From positions 156,414 to 220,413 of the forward strand of contig NZ_JAERSG010000006.1 of the NCBI RefSeq assembly GCF_016735675.1: DNA of 64,000 nt, in the 5' to 3' direction. Below, piece after piece: positions 54,768 to 63,889 of this stretch (position 1 is the stretch's first letter; each line of letters begins with the position of its first letter). This DNA is from Nocardioides baculatus (GTDB lineage: Bacteria > Actinomycetota > Actinomycetes > Propionibacteriales > Nocardioidaceae). Below the pieces are notes generated by a model. The model was not told where the DNA came from. It saw only the letters and a list, made by a program, of their open reading frames with translations, and did no database searches. The translations under genes and the position numbers were made by a program.

Positions 54768-55739
54768 GTGTCGGATGGCGAGGTGGACATCCGCGAGCTC
54801 GATGTGTCAGACCCGGCCGCCCGACGTGCGTGGTTCGAGGTGATGGACGCCTCGGCGCGGGCCGACCGCCCCCACGCGCTGCTCGAGGGCTTCGCCGCGT
54901 TCGAGGTGTCCGCGACCGAGCCGGGCGAGCACGCTCGGCGCCTGCGCCTCGAGGCGTGCGACGGGGGAGTCCTCGTCGGTGTCGCCGAGCTCGAGCTCCC
55001 GCTGACCGAGAACCTCGACGTGGGCTGGGCCGAGGTCAACGTGCTGCCCGGGCACCGCCGGCGGGGGACCGGACGGCTGCTGTGGGCAGCGGTGGTCGAT
55101 GCCGCTCGCGCGGCCGGCCGCACCCGTGTCGGAGGAGAGGTGTCGGTCGCTCCGGTGGACGGCGGTCCGGGCCTGGCGTTCGCGGCGGCGATGGGCGCGG
55201 CGGAGAAGCACCGCGAGGACCACCTGCTGCTCGACCTGCCGGTCCCGGCTGCCCTCGTCGACCCGGCGTACGACGTCGTCACGTGGCGCGGACGCTGCCC
55301 TGACGAGCACCGCACCGCTTACCTGGCGATGCGCAACCAGATGAACGCCGACGTCCCCATCGGCGAGCTCGACCTGGAGGCCGCGGTGCTCGACGACGCC
55401 CGGCTCGCGTCGTCGGAGGAGCGGCTCATGAAGGCGTACGACGTCCGCGTCGCGGCCGCCCGCCGACGGTCGGACGGCGTGCTCGGCGGCTACTCACTGC
55501 TCTTCGTCCCGCACGGGGAGACCTACGCGTGGCAGGACGACACCCTCGTCATGCCCGAGCACCGCGGCCGTCGCCTCGGTGCCGCGCTCAAGACCGCCAA
55601 CTACGGTGCCCTGCCCGGCGCCGTCGAGGTGGTGCACACCTGGACGGCGCCGTCGAACGGCGCGATGCACCGCACGAACACTGCCCTCGGCTTCCGCGTC
55701 GTGGAGCGGATGCACGAGATGGAGGCGACAGTGGGCTAG
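54768..55739 (+). CDS. Tandem-domain GNAT acetyltransferase
   Basis: 323 residues with two GNAT-type halves: the first contains VGWAEVNVLPGHRRRGTGRL, the second LVMPEHRGRRLGAALKTANY and TALGFRVVERM. Tandem GNAT enzymes are common in actinobacteria; some modify mycothiol precursors (MshD-like), but this substrate is unknown. GTG 54768 is a best guess; GTG 54783 is possible. Converges on the next gene with a four-base overlap. Confidence 0.8.
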   Translation: MSDGEVDIRELDVSDPAARRAWFEVMDASARADRPHALLEGFAAFEVSATEPGEHARRLRLEACDGGVLVGVAELELPLTENLDVGWAEVNVLPGHRRRGTGRLLWAAVVDAARAAGRTRVGGEVSVAPVDGGPGLAFAAAMGAAEKHREDHLLLDLPVPAALVDPAYDVVTWRGRCPDEHRTAYLAMRNQMNADVPIGELDLEAAVLDDARLASSEERLMKAYDVRVAAARRRSDGVLGGYSLLFVPHGETYAWQDDTLVMPEHRGRRLGAALKTANYGALPGAVEVVHTWTAPSNGAMHRTNTALGFRVVERMHEMEATVG

Positions 55740-56296
55740 GGGCAGGTGCCGGCGGTGACGCACTTGCTCTGGGCGACCACGTTGCCGTTGCTGTCCAGGA
55801 CAGGGGCGCAGTCCGGGGGCGAATCGATCCGGAACTGGTAGGCCGTGCCCCCCACCGTGTAGTCGATGTAGAGGTAGTTGCCGCTGCTCGCGCCCGTCAG
55901 GTGGATCTGTCCACCGCACCCGTTCAGCGGGATGGACCCGTAGGTCGTGGGGCAAGCACCGGGCTTGGGCGTCACGGGGAGCAAGTCTCCGTTGGGCGTG
56001 TTGCGGATGCCCGTGATGGTCGCCTGGCCGGTTGCGTTGGCGTTGGTCCCGGGCGGGCAGTTGTAGCAGAGCACCAGCCAGTAGCCCCAGGGGTCGGTCG
56101 TCGACTGCCCCGGGCACTTGCAGCTGCCGGCACCGAACGTGAACGTGTCGCAGCTGGCAGCGAAGGCCGGCGCGGCCGTCGCGACCGCGACGACCGGGAC
56201 GGTCCAGGCGATGCCCTTGGCGACGGTGCGCCGTCCGGTGAGTGTGGTGGTGACGCCCGTCGGAGGGGCGTCGCTGTGATTGGTGCGTGTGGTCAT
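55736..56296 (-). CDS. Cys-rich exported protein of unknown function
   Basis: 186 residues. A leader with a hydrophobic core (AWTVPVVAVATAAPAFAAS) and a likely AxA cleavage site precedes a mature part with ten cysteines: clusters CKC, LCYNC, and singles in GAC, NGC, PDC, SKC and GTC. An even number of cysteines suggests disulphide knots. GGGGGA precedes ATG 56296. The N-terminal RRTVAKG could be a Tat-like signal. Nothing recognised. Confidence 0.65.
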   Translation of the reverse strand: MTTRTNHSDAPPTGVTTTLTGRRTVAKGIAWTVPVVAVATAAPAFAASCDTFTFGAGSCKCPGQSTTDPWGYWLVLCYNCPPGTNANATGQATITGIRNTPNGDLLPVTPKPGACPTTYGSIPLNGCGGQIHLTGASSGNYLYIDYTVGGTAYQFRIDSPPDCAPVLDSNGNVVAQSKCVTAGTCP

Positions 56297-56543
56297 CCGT
56301 ACGTCCCCCACGAGAGTGATGGAGTGAGAACGGGCCTTGCGTAGAAGGTCATGTGCCGGTGGGCACCCCCCGGTGCGCGTCCCCTCCATGGAACGCGCGC
56401 GACAGCGCCACGACCATGCAGTCCGGATCAAGTCTTGACGCCGATTCGGGTGGAGCAGATGACCAGACCACTGGCCTTGACACGGCCTCTCGGTGTGGCG
56501 CGTACGGCCGCCGGTTAGGGTCACGTGCGGCCCGAGGCCGCGA

Positions 56544-56617
56544 GGGGCGGTAGCTCAGTCGGTCAGAGCAGAGGACTCATAATCCTTGGGTCGTGGGTTC
56601 GAGCCCCACCCGCCCTA
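56544..56617 (+). tRNA. tRNA-Met (CAT)
   Basis: Acceptor GGGGCGG / CCGCCCT (one G.T pair), D arm GCTC/GAGC, anticodon stem GAGGA/TCCTT with loop CTCATAA giving CAT at 56578-56580, T arm GTGGG/CCCAC, discriminator A. The body looks like elongator tRNA-Met of streptomycetes; an Ile2 identity through lysidine cannot be fully excluded. TAGGGT at 56516-56521 may be the -10 box. Confidence 0.92.
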
Positions 56618-56634
56618 CCCGGTCGGCAGGCGCC

Positions 56635-58086
56635 TCAGCCCTCGGCAGCAATCAGGTAGCCATTGCCCTGCCGGACGAGCTGCAGCCGACCTTGGGAGGT
56701 CGTCGTACGCCCCGAGGTGGTGACGTAGTCGATCGTGTACGTCGTCGTCAGCGACTGCGCGTCGACCCGGACGTCGGACACGCGCGCCGACCGGATGGTG
56801 CTCCAGAACCCGGAGTAGCGCCCGAATCCGCCGCTCGCCTCCTGGAACGCGGGCGTCAGCATGTCGAAGGACGCCTCGGGGTCCGAGGTGACCAACGAGA
56901 AGTAGTCCTGCAGGAGAGCCTGCACCTCGGCGCGGGCACCAGCCGCGGACGAGCCGGGTGACGGGCTGGAATCGGTGCTCGGCTCCTCCGAGGCGGTCTC
57001 CGACGGCTCGGCGGACGACGGCTCCTGCGACGGTTCCTCGGACGGCTCCTCCGACTGCTGGGTCGTCGGGTCGGACGCCTCGGGCCGTTGTCCGTCGCCG
57101 GGCCACAACAGCCAGGCGCCGAGCGCCGCCAGCAGCACGAGCACCGCCGCGGCCGCGATCCAGCCGAGCGGGGCGCGACGAGGCTCGCGCACGGGTTCCC
57201 TCTGCGCTGGCGGACCCGTCGCCGGCGGTGGAGTCGCGACCGGCACGGGCTCCACGGGCACGGTCTCCATCCTGGTGGTGGCGTCCGCGGTCCTCCCGCC
57301 CCGGGCGATGCGACGCAGCTCGTCACGGACCCGCTCCGCGGACCATCGGCCGCCAGGGTCCTTGACCATCGAGTGCGCCAGCACGCCGGCCAGGGCGTGG
57401 TCCGCCGGCAGGCGCGGCGGCTCCTCGTGCACGATCCGGTAGAGCCCACCCATGACGTTGCCGCCCACGTCGTACGGAGCTCTCCCCATGACCGCGTGGA
57501 ACAGCGTGGCACCCAGCGACCACACGTCGCTCGCCGCCGTCGCGGGCGAGCCGGACGCGACCTCGGGGGCGAGGTAGGCGGGTGAGCCCGTGACCTCGCC
57601 GGTCACCGTCAGCGCCGAGTCGCTGGCGCCGCGGGCGATGCCGAAGTCGCCGAGCTTCGCGTGGTCGTCGTCCCCGACCATGATGTTGCTCGGCTTGACG
57701 TCGCGGTGCACGATGCCCGCGCGAGTGGCGTGCACGAGGGCGTCGGCGGCCTGGGCGAGGATCCCGGCCGCCCGCTCGGCCCGGAGGGCGCCGTCGGCGC
57801 GGACGACCTCGGCCAGGGTGCGGCCCCGCACGTGCTCCATCACGATCCAGTAGCAGTCGACGTCCTTGACGAGGTCGAGGATGGACACCACGTGGGGGTG
57901 GGTGATCCCTGCGGCGATGCGGGCCTCCCGCTGGGCGCGCTCGATGTCCCGGTCGGTGGTGCCGGGCAGGAGACCGATGCGCTTGATGGCGACTGTCCGC
58001 CCGAGCACCTCGTCGTGAGCGAGGTGCACGATGCCGGCGCCGCCCCTGCCGATCTCCCGGTCGAGGGTGTACCTGCCTGCGATCAC
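56635..58086 (-). CDS. Receptor-type Ser/Thr protein kinase (PASTA-less)
   Basis: 483 residues. Kinase domain 1-265: GRGGAG loop (13-18), Lys35 (VAIK), HRD at 127-129 in IVHRDVKPSN, DFG at 147-149, and APEVASG. A linker leads to one transmembrane helix (WIAAAAVLVLLAALGAWLLW), a Ser/Glu/Pro-rich stalk and an outer domain (DYFSLVTSDPEASFDMLTPA) that looks NTF2-like. GTG 58086 has AAAGGGA upstream. A second kinase at 60792 has the same layout, so they are paralogues around a two-component system. Confidence 0.88.
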   Translation of the reverse strand: MIAGRYTLDREIGRGGAGIVHLAHDEVLGRTVAIKRIGLLPGTTDRDIERAQREARIAAGITHPHVVSILDLVKDVDCYWIVMEHVRGRTLAEVVRADGALRAERAAGILAQAADALVHATRAGIVHRDVKPSNIMVGDDDHAKLGDFGIARGASDSALTVTGEVTGSPAYLAPEVASGSPATAASDVWSLGATLFHAVMGRAPYDVGGNVMGGLYRIVHEEPPRLPADHALAGVLAHSMVKDPGGRWSAERVRDELRRIARGGRTADATTRMETVPVEPVPVATPPPATGPPAQREPVREPRRAPLGWIAAAAVLVLLAALGAWLLWPGDGQRPEASDPTTQQSEEPSEEPSQEPSSAEPSETASEEPSTDSSPSPGSSAAGARAEVQALLQDYFSLVTSDPEASFDMLTPAFQEASGGFGRYSGFWSTIRSARVSDVRVDAQSLTTTYTIDYVTTSGRTTTSQGRLQLVRQGNGYLIAAEG

Positions 58087-58240
58087 GCGCGTCCCTTTCG
58101 GTGGACCGCGCTCCACGCTAGCCGCGGGCCCACGTGCTGCTCACACCCGTTCGGACGGAGGTCCGGGTACTAGCACCATCGGACATCTCGCGGTGACGAC
58201 CGCCCGCGACGAGGCTGGTCCCACCTACCAAGGAGGACCC

Positions 58241-58828
58241 ATGACCACCATCAAGAACGCCACGGCCGGACTCGGCCGCGCGATCGCCGTCGGTGCCGCG
58301 CTCGCCACCCTCTCCGTCGGCGCGCTGGCAGCCAGCGTCCCGGCCGCGTCCGCCCAGGCCGGATCCGTCTCCCTGCGCAGCGGTGGCGACGACGACCCGG
58401 CCGGTGACGACCGCGGCGGCCACGGCGCCGACGACCCCGCGGGCGACGACCACGGCGGCACCACCACCAGCACCACCCCCACCACCAGCAGCGACGACAA
58501 GGGCGGCACCCGCAGCGGCGGCGGCAGCGACGACCGGGTCATCCGCACCGGCAGCTGCATCGCCGGCGCCGTCTGGAAGCTCAAGGTCAAGACCGACGAC
58601 GGCCGCCTCGAGGTCGAGGGCGAGATCGACAGCAACGTCGCCGGCCAGCAGTGGCGCTGGGCCCTCCGCCACAACGGCTCGACCAGCGACCGCGGTACGG
58701 CCACCACGACGGCCCGCAGCGGGTCCTTCGAGGTCGAGCGGAAGATCGTCGACCTCGCCGGCACCGACGCGGTCGTGTTCCGCGCCGTGCGCGACGGCCA
58801 GGTCTGCCGGGGTGTGGTGAACTACTGA
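58241..58828 (+). CDS. Small secreted protein upstream of the two-component system
   Basis: 195 residues. Clear signal peptide (GAALATLSVGALAASVPAASA) then an Asp/Gly/His/Thr-rich low-complexity stretch and a compact C-terminal domain with two cysteines (GSCIAGAVWKLKVK and GQVCRGVVNY) that could form one disulphide. AAGGAGGA precedes ATG 58241. It sits 29 bases before the sensor kinase gene and may be the signal-binding partner, which is speculation. Confidence 0.72.
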   Translation: MTTIKNATAGLGRAIAVGAALATLSVGALAASVPAASAQAGSVSLRSGGDDDPAGDDRGGHGADDPAGDDHGGTTTSTTPTTSSDDKGGTRSGGGSDDRVIRTGSCIAGAVWKLKVKTDDGRLEVEGEIDSNVAGQQWRWALRHNGSTSDRGTATTTARSGSFEVERKIVDLAGTDAVVFRAVRDGQVCRGVVNY

Positions 58829-58857
58829 CCTCGCCTGAGGCGGAAGGTGCACACCAC

Positions 58858-60135
58858 ATGCGTTGGCTGACGAATCCCGTGGCGCAGTTCCTGGCCACGG
58901 GATTCGTCACGCTCGTGGTCGTCGTGGTGGTGACCGGCGCACTGAGCCGTCAGGCGGCCGACGAGGAGGCCGTCGCGGATGCCCGCGCGATCACCCAGGT
59001 GCTCGGCCGGTCGGTCGCCCAGCCGGCGATCCCCGAGGGCCTGGTGTCCGGGGACGCGGCGGCCATCGACCAGCTCGACCGCACGGTGCTCGACCGCCTG
59101 CTCGTGGGCGACGTGGGCCGGATCAAGATCTGGGCCGCGGACGGCACCGTGCTCTACAGCGACCGTACGGAGCTGATCGGGGCCGTCTACCCGCTCGGCG
59201 ACGACGAGCGCGAGGTGATCGAGAACGGCGGCACCGACGCCGAGATCTCCGACCTCACCCGCCCGGAGAACCGCTACGAGCGAGCGTTCGGCGGTGACAT
59301 GCTGGAGGTCTACACGCGGGTCCGGTCGCCCGAGCAGGAGCCGCTCCTGTTCGAGGCCTACTTCACCGCCGACGAGCTCGGCGAGCAGCGCGCAGCCGTC
59401 CTCGACCGCTTCCTCCCGATCACCATCGGCGCCCTCGCCGCGCTGGTGCTGCTGACCACGCCGCTGATGCTGCTGCTGTCGCGCCGGTTGTCCGCAGCGG
59501 CCCGCGAGCGACAGCGCCTGCTCGAGGCAGCCGTCCAGGCATCCGACGCCGAACGACTCCGCATCGCGCGCGACCTGCACGACGGCGTCGTCCAGGACCT
59601 GGCCGGCTCCTCGCTCGCCCTGTCCACCCTCGCCGCCCGGAACGGCGCGCCCCTGTCCTCCGACCTCGAGGAGGTGGGACGTGCCCTCCGGGTGAGCATG
59701 CGCTCGCTCCGCTCGCTGCTCGTGGAGATCTATCCACCCGACCTGCACACCGCCGGCCTGGCAGCCGCCGTGCAGGACCTCGTCGCACCCCTGGCCGGCG
59801 CAGGCGTACAGGTCGACGTGGACGTCAGCGGCGACGAGGACGCCTCCGACGCCGCGGTCGCCCTCGTCTGGCGGCTGGCCCAGGAGTCGGTGCGCAACGT
59901 GGCGCGCCATGCCCGCGCGACCCGGATGTCGCTGACCGTGCGGCGCGAGGACGACCGCCTGCTGCTGGAGGTCGTCGACGACGGGGTCGGCTTCGACTCC
60001 GGTACGACGCCGGCCGACGCCCGCTTCGGGTTGCGGGCGGCCGAGAGCCTCGTGCGCGAGCACCGCGGCACCCTCGACGTGGAGTCGAGTCCCGGCTCGG
60101 GCACGATCGTCCGGGTGGAGGTCCCTCTCGCATGA
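58858..60135 (+). CDS. Membrane sensor histidine kinase (NarL/DesK type)
   Basis: 425 residues. Two transmembrane helices (FVTLVVVVVVTGAL near 20 and ITIGALAALVLLTTPLMLLL near 190) frame an outside sensor domain of about 150 residues. A HisKA_3 domain follows with ARDLHDGVVQDLAG (His241) and a HATPase with VDDGVGFD and FGLRAAESLVREHRG. It phosphorylates the LuxR-type regulator encoded next, whose ATG overlaps this stop. Confidence 0.92.
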   Translation: MRWLTNPVAQFLATGFVTLVVVVVVTGALSRQAADEEAVADARAITQVLGRSVAQPAIPEGLVSGDAAAIDQLDRTVLDRLLVGDVGRIKIWAADGTVLYSDRTELIGAVYPLGDDEREVIENGGTDAEISDLTRPENRYERAFGGDMLEVYTRVRSPEQEPLLFEAYFTADELGEQRAAVLDRFLPITIGALAALVLLTTPLMLLLSRRLSAAARERQRLLEAAVQASDAERLRIARDLHDGVVQDLAGSSLALSTLAARNGAPLSSDLEEVGRALRVSMRSLRSLLVEIYPPDLHTAGLAAAVQDLVAPLAGAGVQVDVDVSGDEDASDAAVALVWRLAQESVRNVARHARATRMSLTVRREDDRLLLEVVDDGVGFDSGTTPADARFGLRAAESLVREHRGTLDVESSPGSGTIVRVEVPLA

Positions 60136-60788
60136 CCGAGCTGATCCGCGTCGTCCTGGCCGACGACCACGACGTCGTACGCCGGGGGCTCGCCGGGCTG
60201 ATCGAGTCGACCGACGACCTCGAGGTCGTCGGCGTCGCGAGGGACGGCCGCGAGGCGGTCGAGCTCGTCCGCGAGCACCGCCCGCACGTTGCCGTGATGG
60301 ACCTCCAGATGCCCGTGCTCGACGGCGTCGAGGCGACCCGCGCCATCGTCGACGGCGACACGGGCACCGAGGTGCTCGTGCTGACGTCCTTCTCCGACCA
60401 CGCGCGGATCGACGCCGCCATCGAGGCGGGCGCGGTCGGCTACCTCCTCAAGGACGCCGAGCCCGAGGCCCTCCTCGACGGCATCCGCGCCGTCGCACGG
60501 GGCGAGTCACCGTTCGACCCGCGTGCCGCGCGCCGGCTGCTCACGCGCGCCGCACGATCCGAGGGGGCGGGGCCCCCGGCGGCATCGACGCTCTCTCCCC
60601 GCGAGGCCGAGGTGCTGCGGCTGGTGGTGGACGGACTGCTCAACAAGCAGATCGCGGGCCGGCTCGGCATCACGGAGCGCACGGTGAAGGCGCACCTGAC
60701 CTCCGCCTACCAGCGCATCGGGGTCGCCGACCGGACGCAGGCCGCACTCTGGGTGCAGCGCCACGACCTCGACGCTCCGGGCGGCTAG
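60132..60788 (+). CDS. LuxR/NarL-type response regulator
   Basis: 218 residues. Receiver domain with VVLADDHDVVRRGLAGLI, phospho-acceptor Asp57 in AVMDLQMPVLDG, and VGYLLKDAEPEALLDGI. The C-terminal HTH has LSPREAEVLRLVVDGLLNKQ and LGITERTVKAHLTSAYQRIG. ATGA overlap with the sensor kinase gene. Target genes unknown; autoregulation of the local cluster is plausible. Confidence 0.94.
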   Translation: MTELIRVVLADDHDVVRRGLAGLIESTDDLEVVGVARDGREAVELVREHRPHVAVMDLQMPVLDGVEATRAIVDGDTGTEVLVLTSFSDHARIDAAIEAGAVGYLLKDAEPEALLDGIRAVARGESPFDPRAARRLLTRAARSEGAGPPAASTLSPREAEVLRLVVDGLLNKQIAGRLGITERTVKAHLTSAYQRIGVADRTQAALWVQRHDLDAPGG

Positions 60789-60791
60789 GGC

Positions 60792-62186
60792 TCAGCTGCT
60801 CTCGCCGGCGATCAGGAAGTCGTCGCCGTCCCGCGTGAGCTGGAGCCGGACGCGCTGCGTGCTCTCCGCCCCGGACTTCATCTGGTAGGTGACCGTGTAG
60901 GCGACCGTCTCGTCCGCGGGGTTGCTCTCCACGCTCTGGAGCTGCGCCGACCGGACCTTGCTCCACCATCCGATGTAGCCCTCGTAGTCGCCGCTCGACG
61001 CCTGGAACTCGGGGGTCAGCCGCGCGAAGGCGGCCTCGGGGTCGGTGGTGACGGTGGCGAGGTAGGAGGTGATGAACTCGTCCATCTGCTGCCGCACCTC
61101 CTCGGGCGTGGGCTCCGAGGCGCCGTCGCTCGGCTCGTCCGTGGCCGCCGTCTGTGACGGGACGGGGGAGTCGTCCGGCGCTGCCTCCGGCGTGCCGCGT
61201 CCCGCCCAGACGTACGCCGCGACGACGGCCGCGATCGCGGCGACGGCGGCCGCCGCGATCCACCCCCACTGCCGACGCCGGGGACGCGCGGCGCGGGGGA
61301 GCGGTGCCGGCTGCACCGGTGGGAGCACGCCGGTGCGCTCGCGGTCGGGCGCGGGCCTCCGTGCGGGTGCTGCCGTGCCGGCCGCGGCGGTGGACCGCTC
61401 GCCGCGCGAGATCCGGGCCAGGTCGTCGCGGACCTGCTGCATCGACCACCGCTGGTCCGCGTCGTGCGTCATCATCACCGCGAGCAGACTTGCCATCGCG
61501 TGGTCCTCCGGCAGGCGCGGCGGGTCCTCGTGGACGATCTTGTAGAGCGCGCCGATGAGGTTGTCGCCGACGTCGTACGGCGCCCTGCCGGTGACGGAGT
61601 GGTAGAGCGTCGCGCCGAGCGACCAGACGTCGCTCGCGGGGGTCGCCGACGAACCGCTGGCGACCTCGGGCGCGAGGTAGGCGGGGGAGCCGGTCACCAG
61701 CCCGGTCTGGGTGAGCGAGGCGTCGTTCTCCGAGCGGGCGATCCCGAAGTCGTTGAGCTTCGCGCCGCCGTCGGAGATCAGGATGTTGCTGGGCTTCACG
61801 TCGCGGTGCACGATCCCGTTGGCGTGGGCCTCGACCAGTGCGTCGGCGGTCTGGCCGAGGAGTGTCGCCGCTCCCGCGGCATCGAGCGGTCCCGTACGCC
61901 GGACGCGCTCGCTCAGCGTCTCGCCGTCGACGTACTCCATCACCAGCCAGCGCACGTCGGCCTCGTCGACGAGGTCGAAGACCGACACGACGTGGGGGTG
62001 GTTGAGCGCGGCGGCGAGCCGGGCCTCGCGCTCCGCCCGCTCGCGCTCGACGTCGTCGGAGCCGGGGATCATCCCGATGCGCTTGATCGCCACCTGGCGG
62101 CCGAGGACCTCGTCGACGGCGAGGTGCACCGTGCCGGAACCGCCACGGCCGATCTCCCGCTCGAGCCTGTACCTGCCTGCGATCAC
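60792..62186 (-). CDS. Receptor-type Ser/Thr protein kinase, paralogue of the 56635 gene
   Basis: 464 residues. Kinase domain with GRGGSG (13-18), Lys35, HRD at 127-129 and DFG at 146-148; then a transmembrane helix (WGWIAAAAVAAIAAVVAAYV), an acidic Pro/Ser/Thr linker and an outer domain (FITSYLATVTTDPEAAFARL ... GWWSKVRSAQLQSVESN). The outer domain lines up with that of the other kinase (YFSLVTSDPEASFDML, FWSTIRSARVSDV), so both arose by duplication. Divergent from tyrS and convergent on the response regulator. Confidence 0.88.
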   Translation of the reverse strand: MIAGRYRLEREIGRGGSGTVHLAVDEVLGRQVAIKRIGMIPGSDDVERERAEREARLAAALNHPHVVSVFDLVDEADVRWLVMEYVDGETLSERVRRTGPLDAAGAATLLGQTADALVEAHANGIVHRDVKPSNILISDGGAKLNDFGIARSENDASLTQTGLVTGSPAYLAPEVASGSSATPASDVWSLGATLYHSVTGRAPYDVGDNLIGALYKIVHEDPPRLPEDHAMASLLAVMMTHDADQRWSMQQVRDDLARISRGERSTAAAGTAAPARRPAPDRERTGVLPPVQPAPLPRAARPRRRQWGWIAAAAVAAIAAVVAAYVWAGRGTPEAAPDDSPVPSQTAATDEPSDGASEPTPEEVRQQMDEFITSYLATVTTDPEAAFARLTPEFQASSGDYEGYIGWWSKVRSAQLQSVESNPADETVAYTVTYQMKSGAESTQRVRLQLTRDGDDFLIAGESS

Positions 62187-62259
62187 GTGCCGTCCTTCCT
62201 GACTGCTCGCCCTAGGCTAGTAGCCGACCACCAGCCCGACTCCACCCGAAGGAATCCAC

Positions 62260-63525
62260 GTGACGACCCCGAATGTCCTCGACGAGCTGGAGTGGCGCGG
62301 CCTCATCGCCCACTCCACCGACCGCGACGCGCTCCACGCGGCGCTGGGCGAGGGGAGCGTCAAGTTCTATGTGGGCTTCGACCCGACGGCACCGAGCCTG
62401 CACATGGGGCACCTCGTCCAGGTCCTCACCGCCAAGCGACTCCAGGAGGCCGGGCACACGCCGTACGCCCTCGTGGGCGGCGCGACCGGCATGATCGGCG
62501 ACCCGCGTGACTCCGGCGAGCGCACGCTCAACACGCTCGACACCGTCAAGGACTGGGTCGAGCGCGTACGGGCCCAGATCGAGCCGTTCCTGTCGTTCGA
62601 GGGCGACAACGCCGCGACGATGGTCAACAACTACGACTGGACGGCATCGCTCTCGACGATCGACTTCCTGCGCGACATCGGCAAGCACTTCCCGGTCAAC
62701 CGGATGCTTGCTCGCGACACCGTCAAGAGGCGGCTCGAGTCCGGCATCAGCTACACCGAGTTCTCCTACGTCCTGCTCCAGTCGATGGACTACCTCGAGC
62801 TCAACCGCCAGTTCGGGATCACCCTGCAGTTCGGTGGCTCCGACCAGTGGGGCAACCTCACTGCCGGCGTGGAGCTGATCCGTCGCACCGACGGCGGACA
62901 CGTCCACGCGCTGGCCACGCCGCTCCTCACCAAGTCGGATGGCACCAAGTACGGCAAGACCGAGGGCGGCGCGCTCTGGCTCGACCCCGAGATGCTCTCG
63001 CCCTACGCCTTCCACCAGTTCTGGCTCAACGTCGAGGACGACAAGGTCGGCGAGCTCCTGCGGGTCTTCACGTTCCTCACGCGCGATGAGATCGAGGACC
63101 TCGAGCAGCAGACGGCCGAGAAGCCGTTCCTGCGCGCCGGTCAGAAGCGTCTGGCCGACGAGGTGACCGCCCTGGTCCACGGGGAGCACGAGGTCGAGCA
63201 GGCCAAGGCCGCGGCCGCCGCGCTGTTCGGCGGGGGAGACCTGTCGTCGATCAAGCCCGACACCCTGGCCTCCGCGCTGCGGGAGGCCGGCGGTACGACG
63301 CTCCCGGCCGGCGAGCTGCCCGGGATCGTCGACCTCCTCGTGGTCGCGGGCCTGGTGAAGAGCAAGGGCGATGCGCGCCGGACGGTCGCCGAGGGCGGGG
63401 CCTACCTCAACAACGTGCGGGTCGAGGACCCCGAGCTCCGACCCACCGAGGCCGACCTGGTCGCCGGCTCGTGGCTCGTGCTGCGTCGCGGGAAGAAGAA
63501 CTTCGCCGGTATCGAGGTCGGCTGA
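62260..63525 (+). CDS. tyrS: Tyrosyl-tRNA synthetase
   Basis: 421 residues, class I. VGFDPTAPSLHMGHLVQVLT contains the HIGH-type HMGH; the KMSKS equivalent lies at LLTKSDGTKYGKTEGGALWL. DQWGNLTAGVELIRR and SYVLLQSMDYLELNRQFGI shape the tyrosine site. A C-terminal S4 RNA-binding domain runs from about 350 (KGDARRTVAEGGAYLNNVRV). GAAGGAA precedes GTG 62260. Confidence 0.97.
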   Translation: MTTPNVLDELEWRGLIAHSTDRDALHAALGEGSVKFYVGFDPTAPSLHMGHLVQVLTAKRLQEAGHTPYALVGGATGMIGDPRDSGERTLNTLDTVKDWVERVRAQIEPFLSFEGDNAATMVNNYDWTASLSTIDFLRDIGKHFPVNRMLARDTVKRRLESGISYTEFSYVLLQSMDYLELNRQFGITLQFGGSDQWGNLTAGVELIRRTDGGHVHALATPLLTKSDGTKYGKTEGGALWLDPEMLSPYAFHQFWLNVEDDKVGELLRVFTFLTRDEIEDLEQQTAEKPFLRAGQKRLADEVTALVHGEHEVEQAKAAAAALFGGGDLSSIKPDTLASALREAGGTTLPAGELPGIVDLLVVAGLVKSKGDARRTVAEGGAYLNNVRVEDPELRPTEADLVAGSWLVLRRGKKNFAGIEVG

Positions 63526-63541
63526 CAGCAGCCACGTGAGG

Positions 63542-63585
63542 CGCGTGGCGGGGGTCGCGACACGCCCCACGACACGCCCCACGCG
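63542..63585 (+). terminator. Possible weak terminator after tyrS
   Basis: CGCGTGG (63542-63548) can pair with CCACGCG (63579-63585) around a 30-base loop holding two copies of a 12-base unit containing ACGCCCC. The long loop makes this a weak call. Confidence 0.3.
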
Positions 63586-63644
63586 TCACAACAGGCCTCT
63601 GACCTGCGAAAACGTGGATGTGCCCGCGGTCACACCATCTCGAT

Positions 63645-63673
63645 TTGCGCGTAGTCCTGAGTACGCATACTGT
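63645..63673 (+). promoter_or_regulatory. Candidate rRNA promoter 1
   Basis: TTGCGC (63645-63650), 17-base spacer, TACTGT (63668-63673). It is the first of two vegetative-type promoters in an AT-richer stretch after tyrS, aimed at the rRNA leader downstream. The 475 bases from 63526 to the right edge contain no open reading frame that looks real. Confidence 0.5.
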
Positions 63674-63801
63674 TCTCTTCGTCGCCAGGGAGCGGCGGGG
63701 AACAAGACCGGTCAGGTCGGGTTCCCGGCCCCGGGCAGGACAACCCGAAGCGGTCATCGGTCACGGTGACACCACCGGGTCAGAGCGAAACAGTCGAGGA
63801 T

Positions 63802-63831
63802 TTGCCACGACAGAAAGTCGCTCGCTAAGTT
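63802..63831 (+). promoter_or_regulatory. Candidate rRNA promoter 2
   Basis: TTGCCA (63802-63807), 18-base spacer, TAAGTT (63826-63831), about 60 bases upstream of the conserved leader motif. Tandem promoters before rrn operons are usual in actinobacteria. Confidence 0.5.
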
Positions 63832-63889
63832 TCACCAGTTGCCTCACGCAACCGAGATCCTCACCGGATCGCGATGTGGGTGCGTCTGA

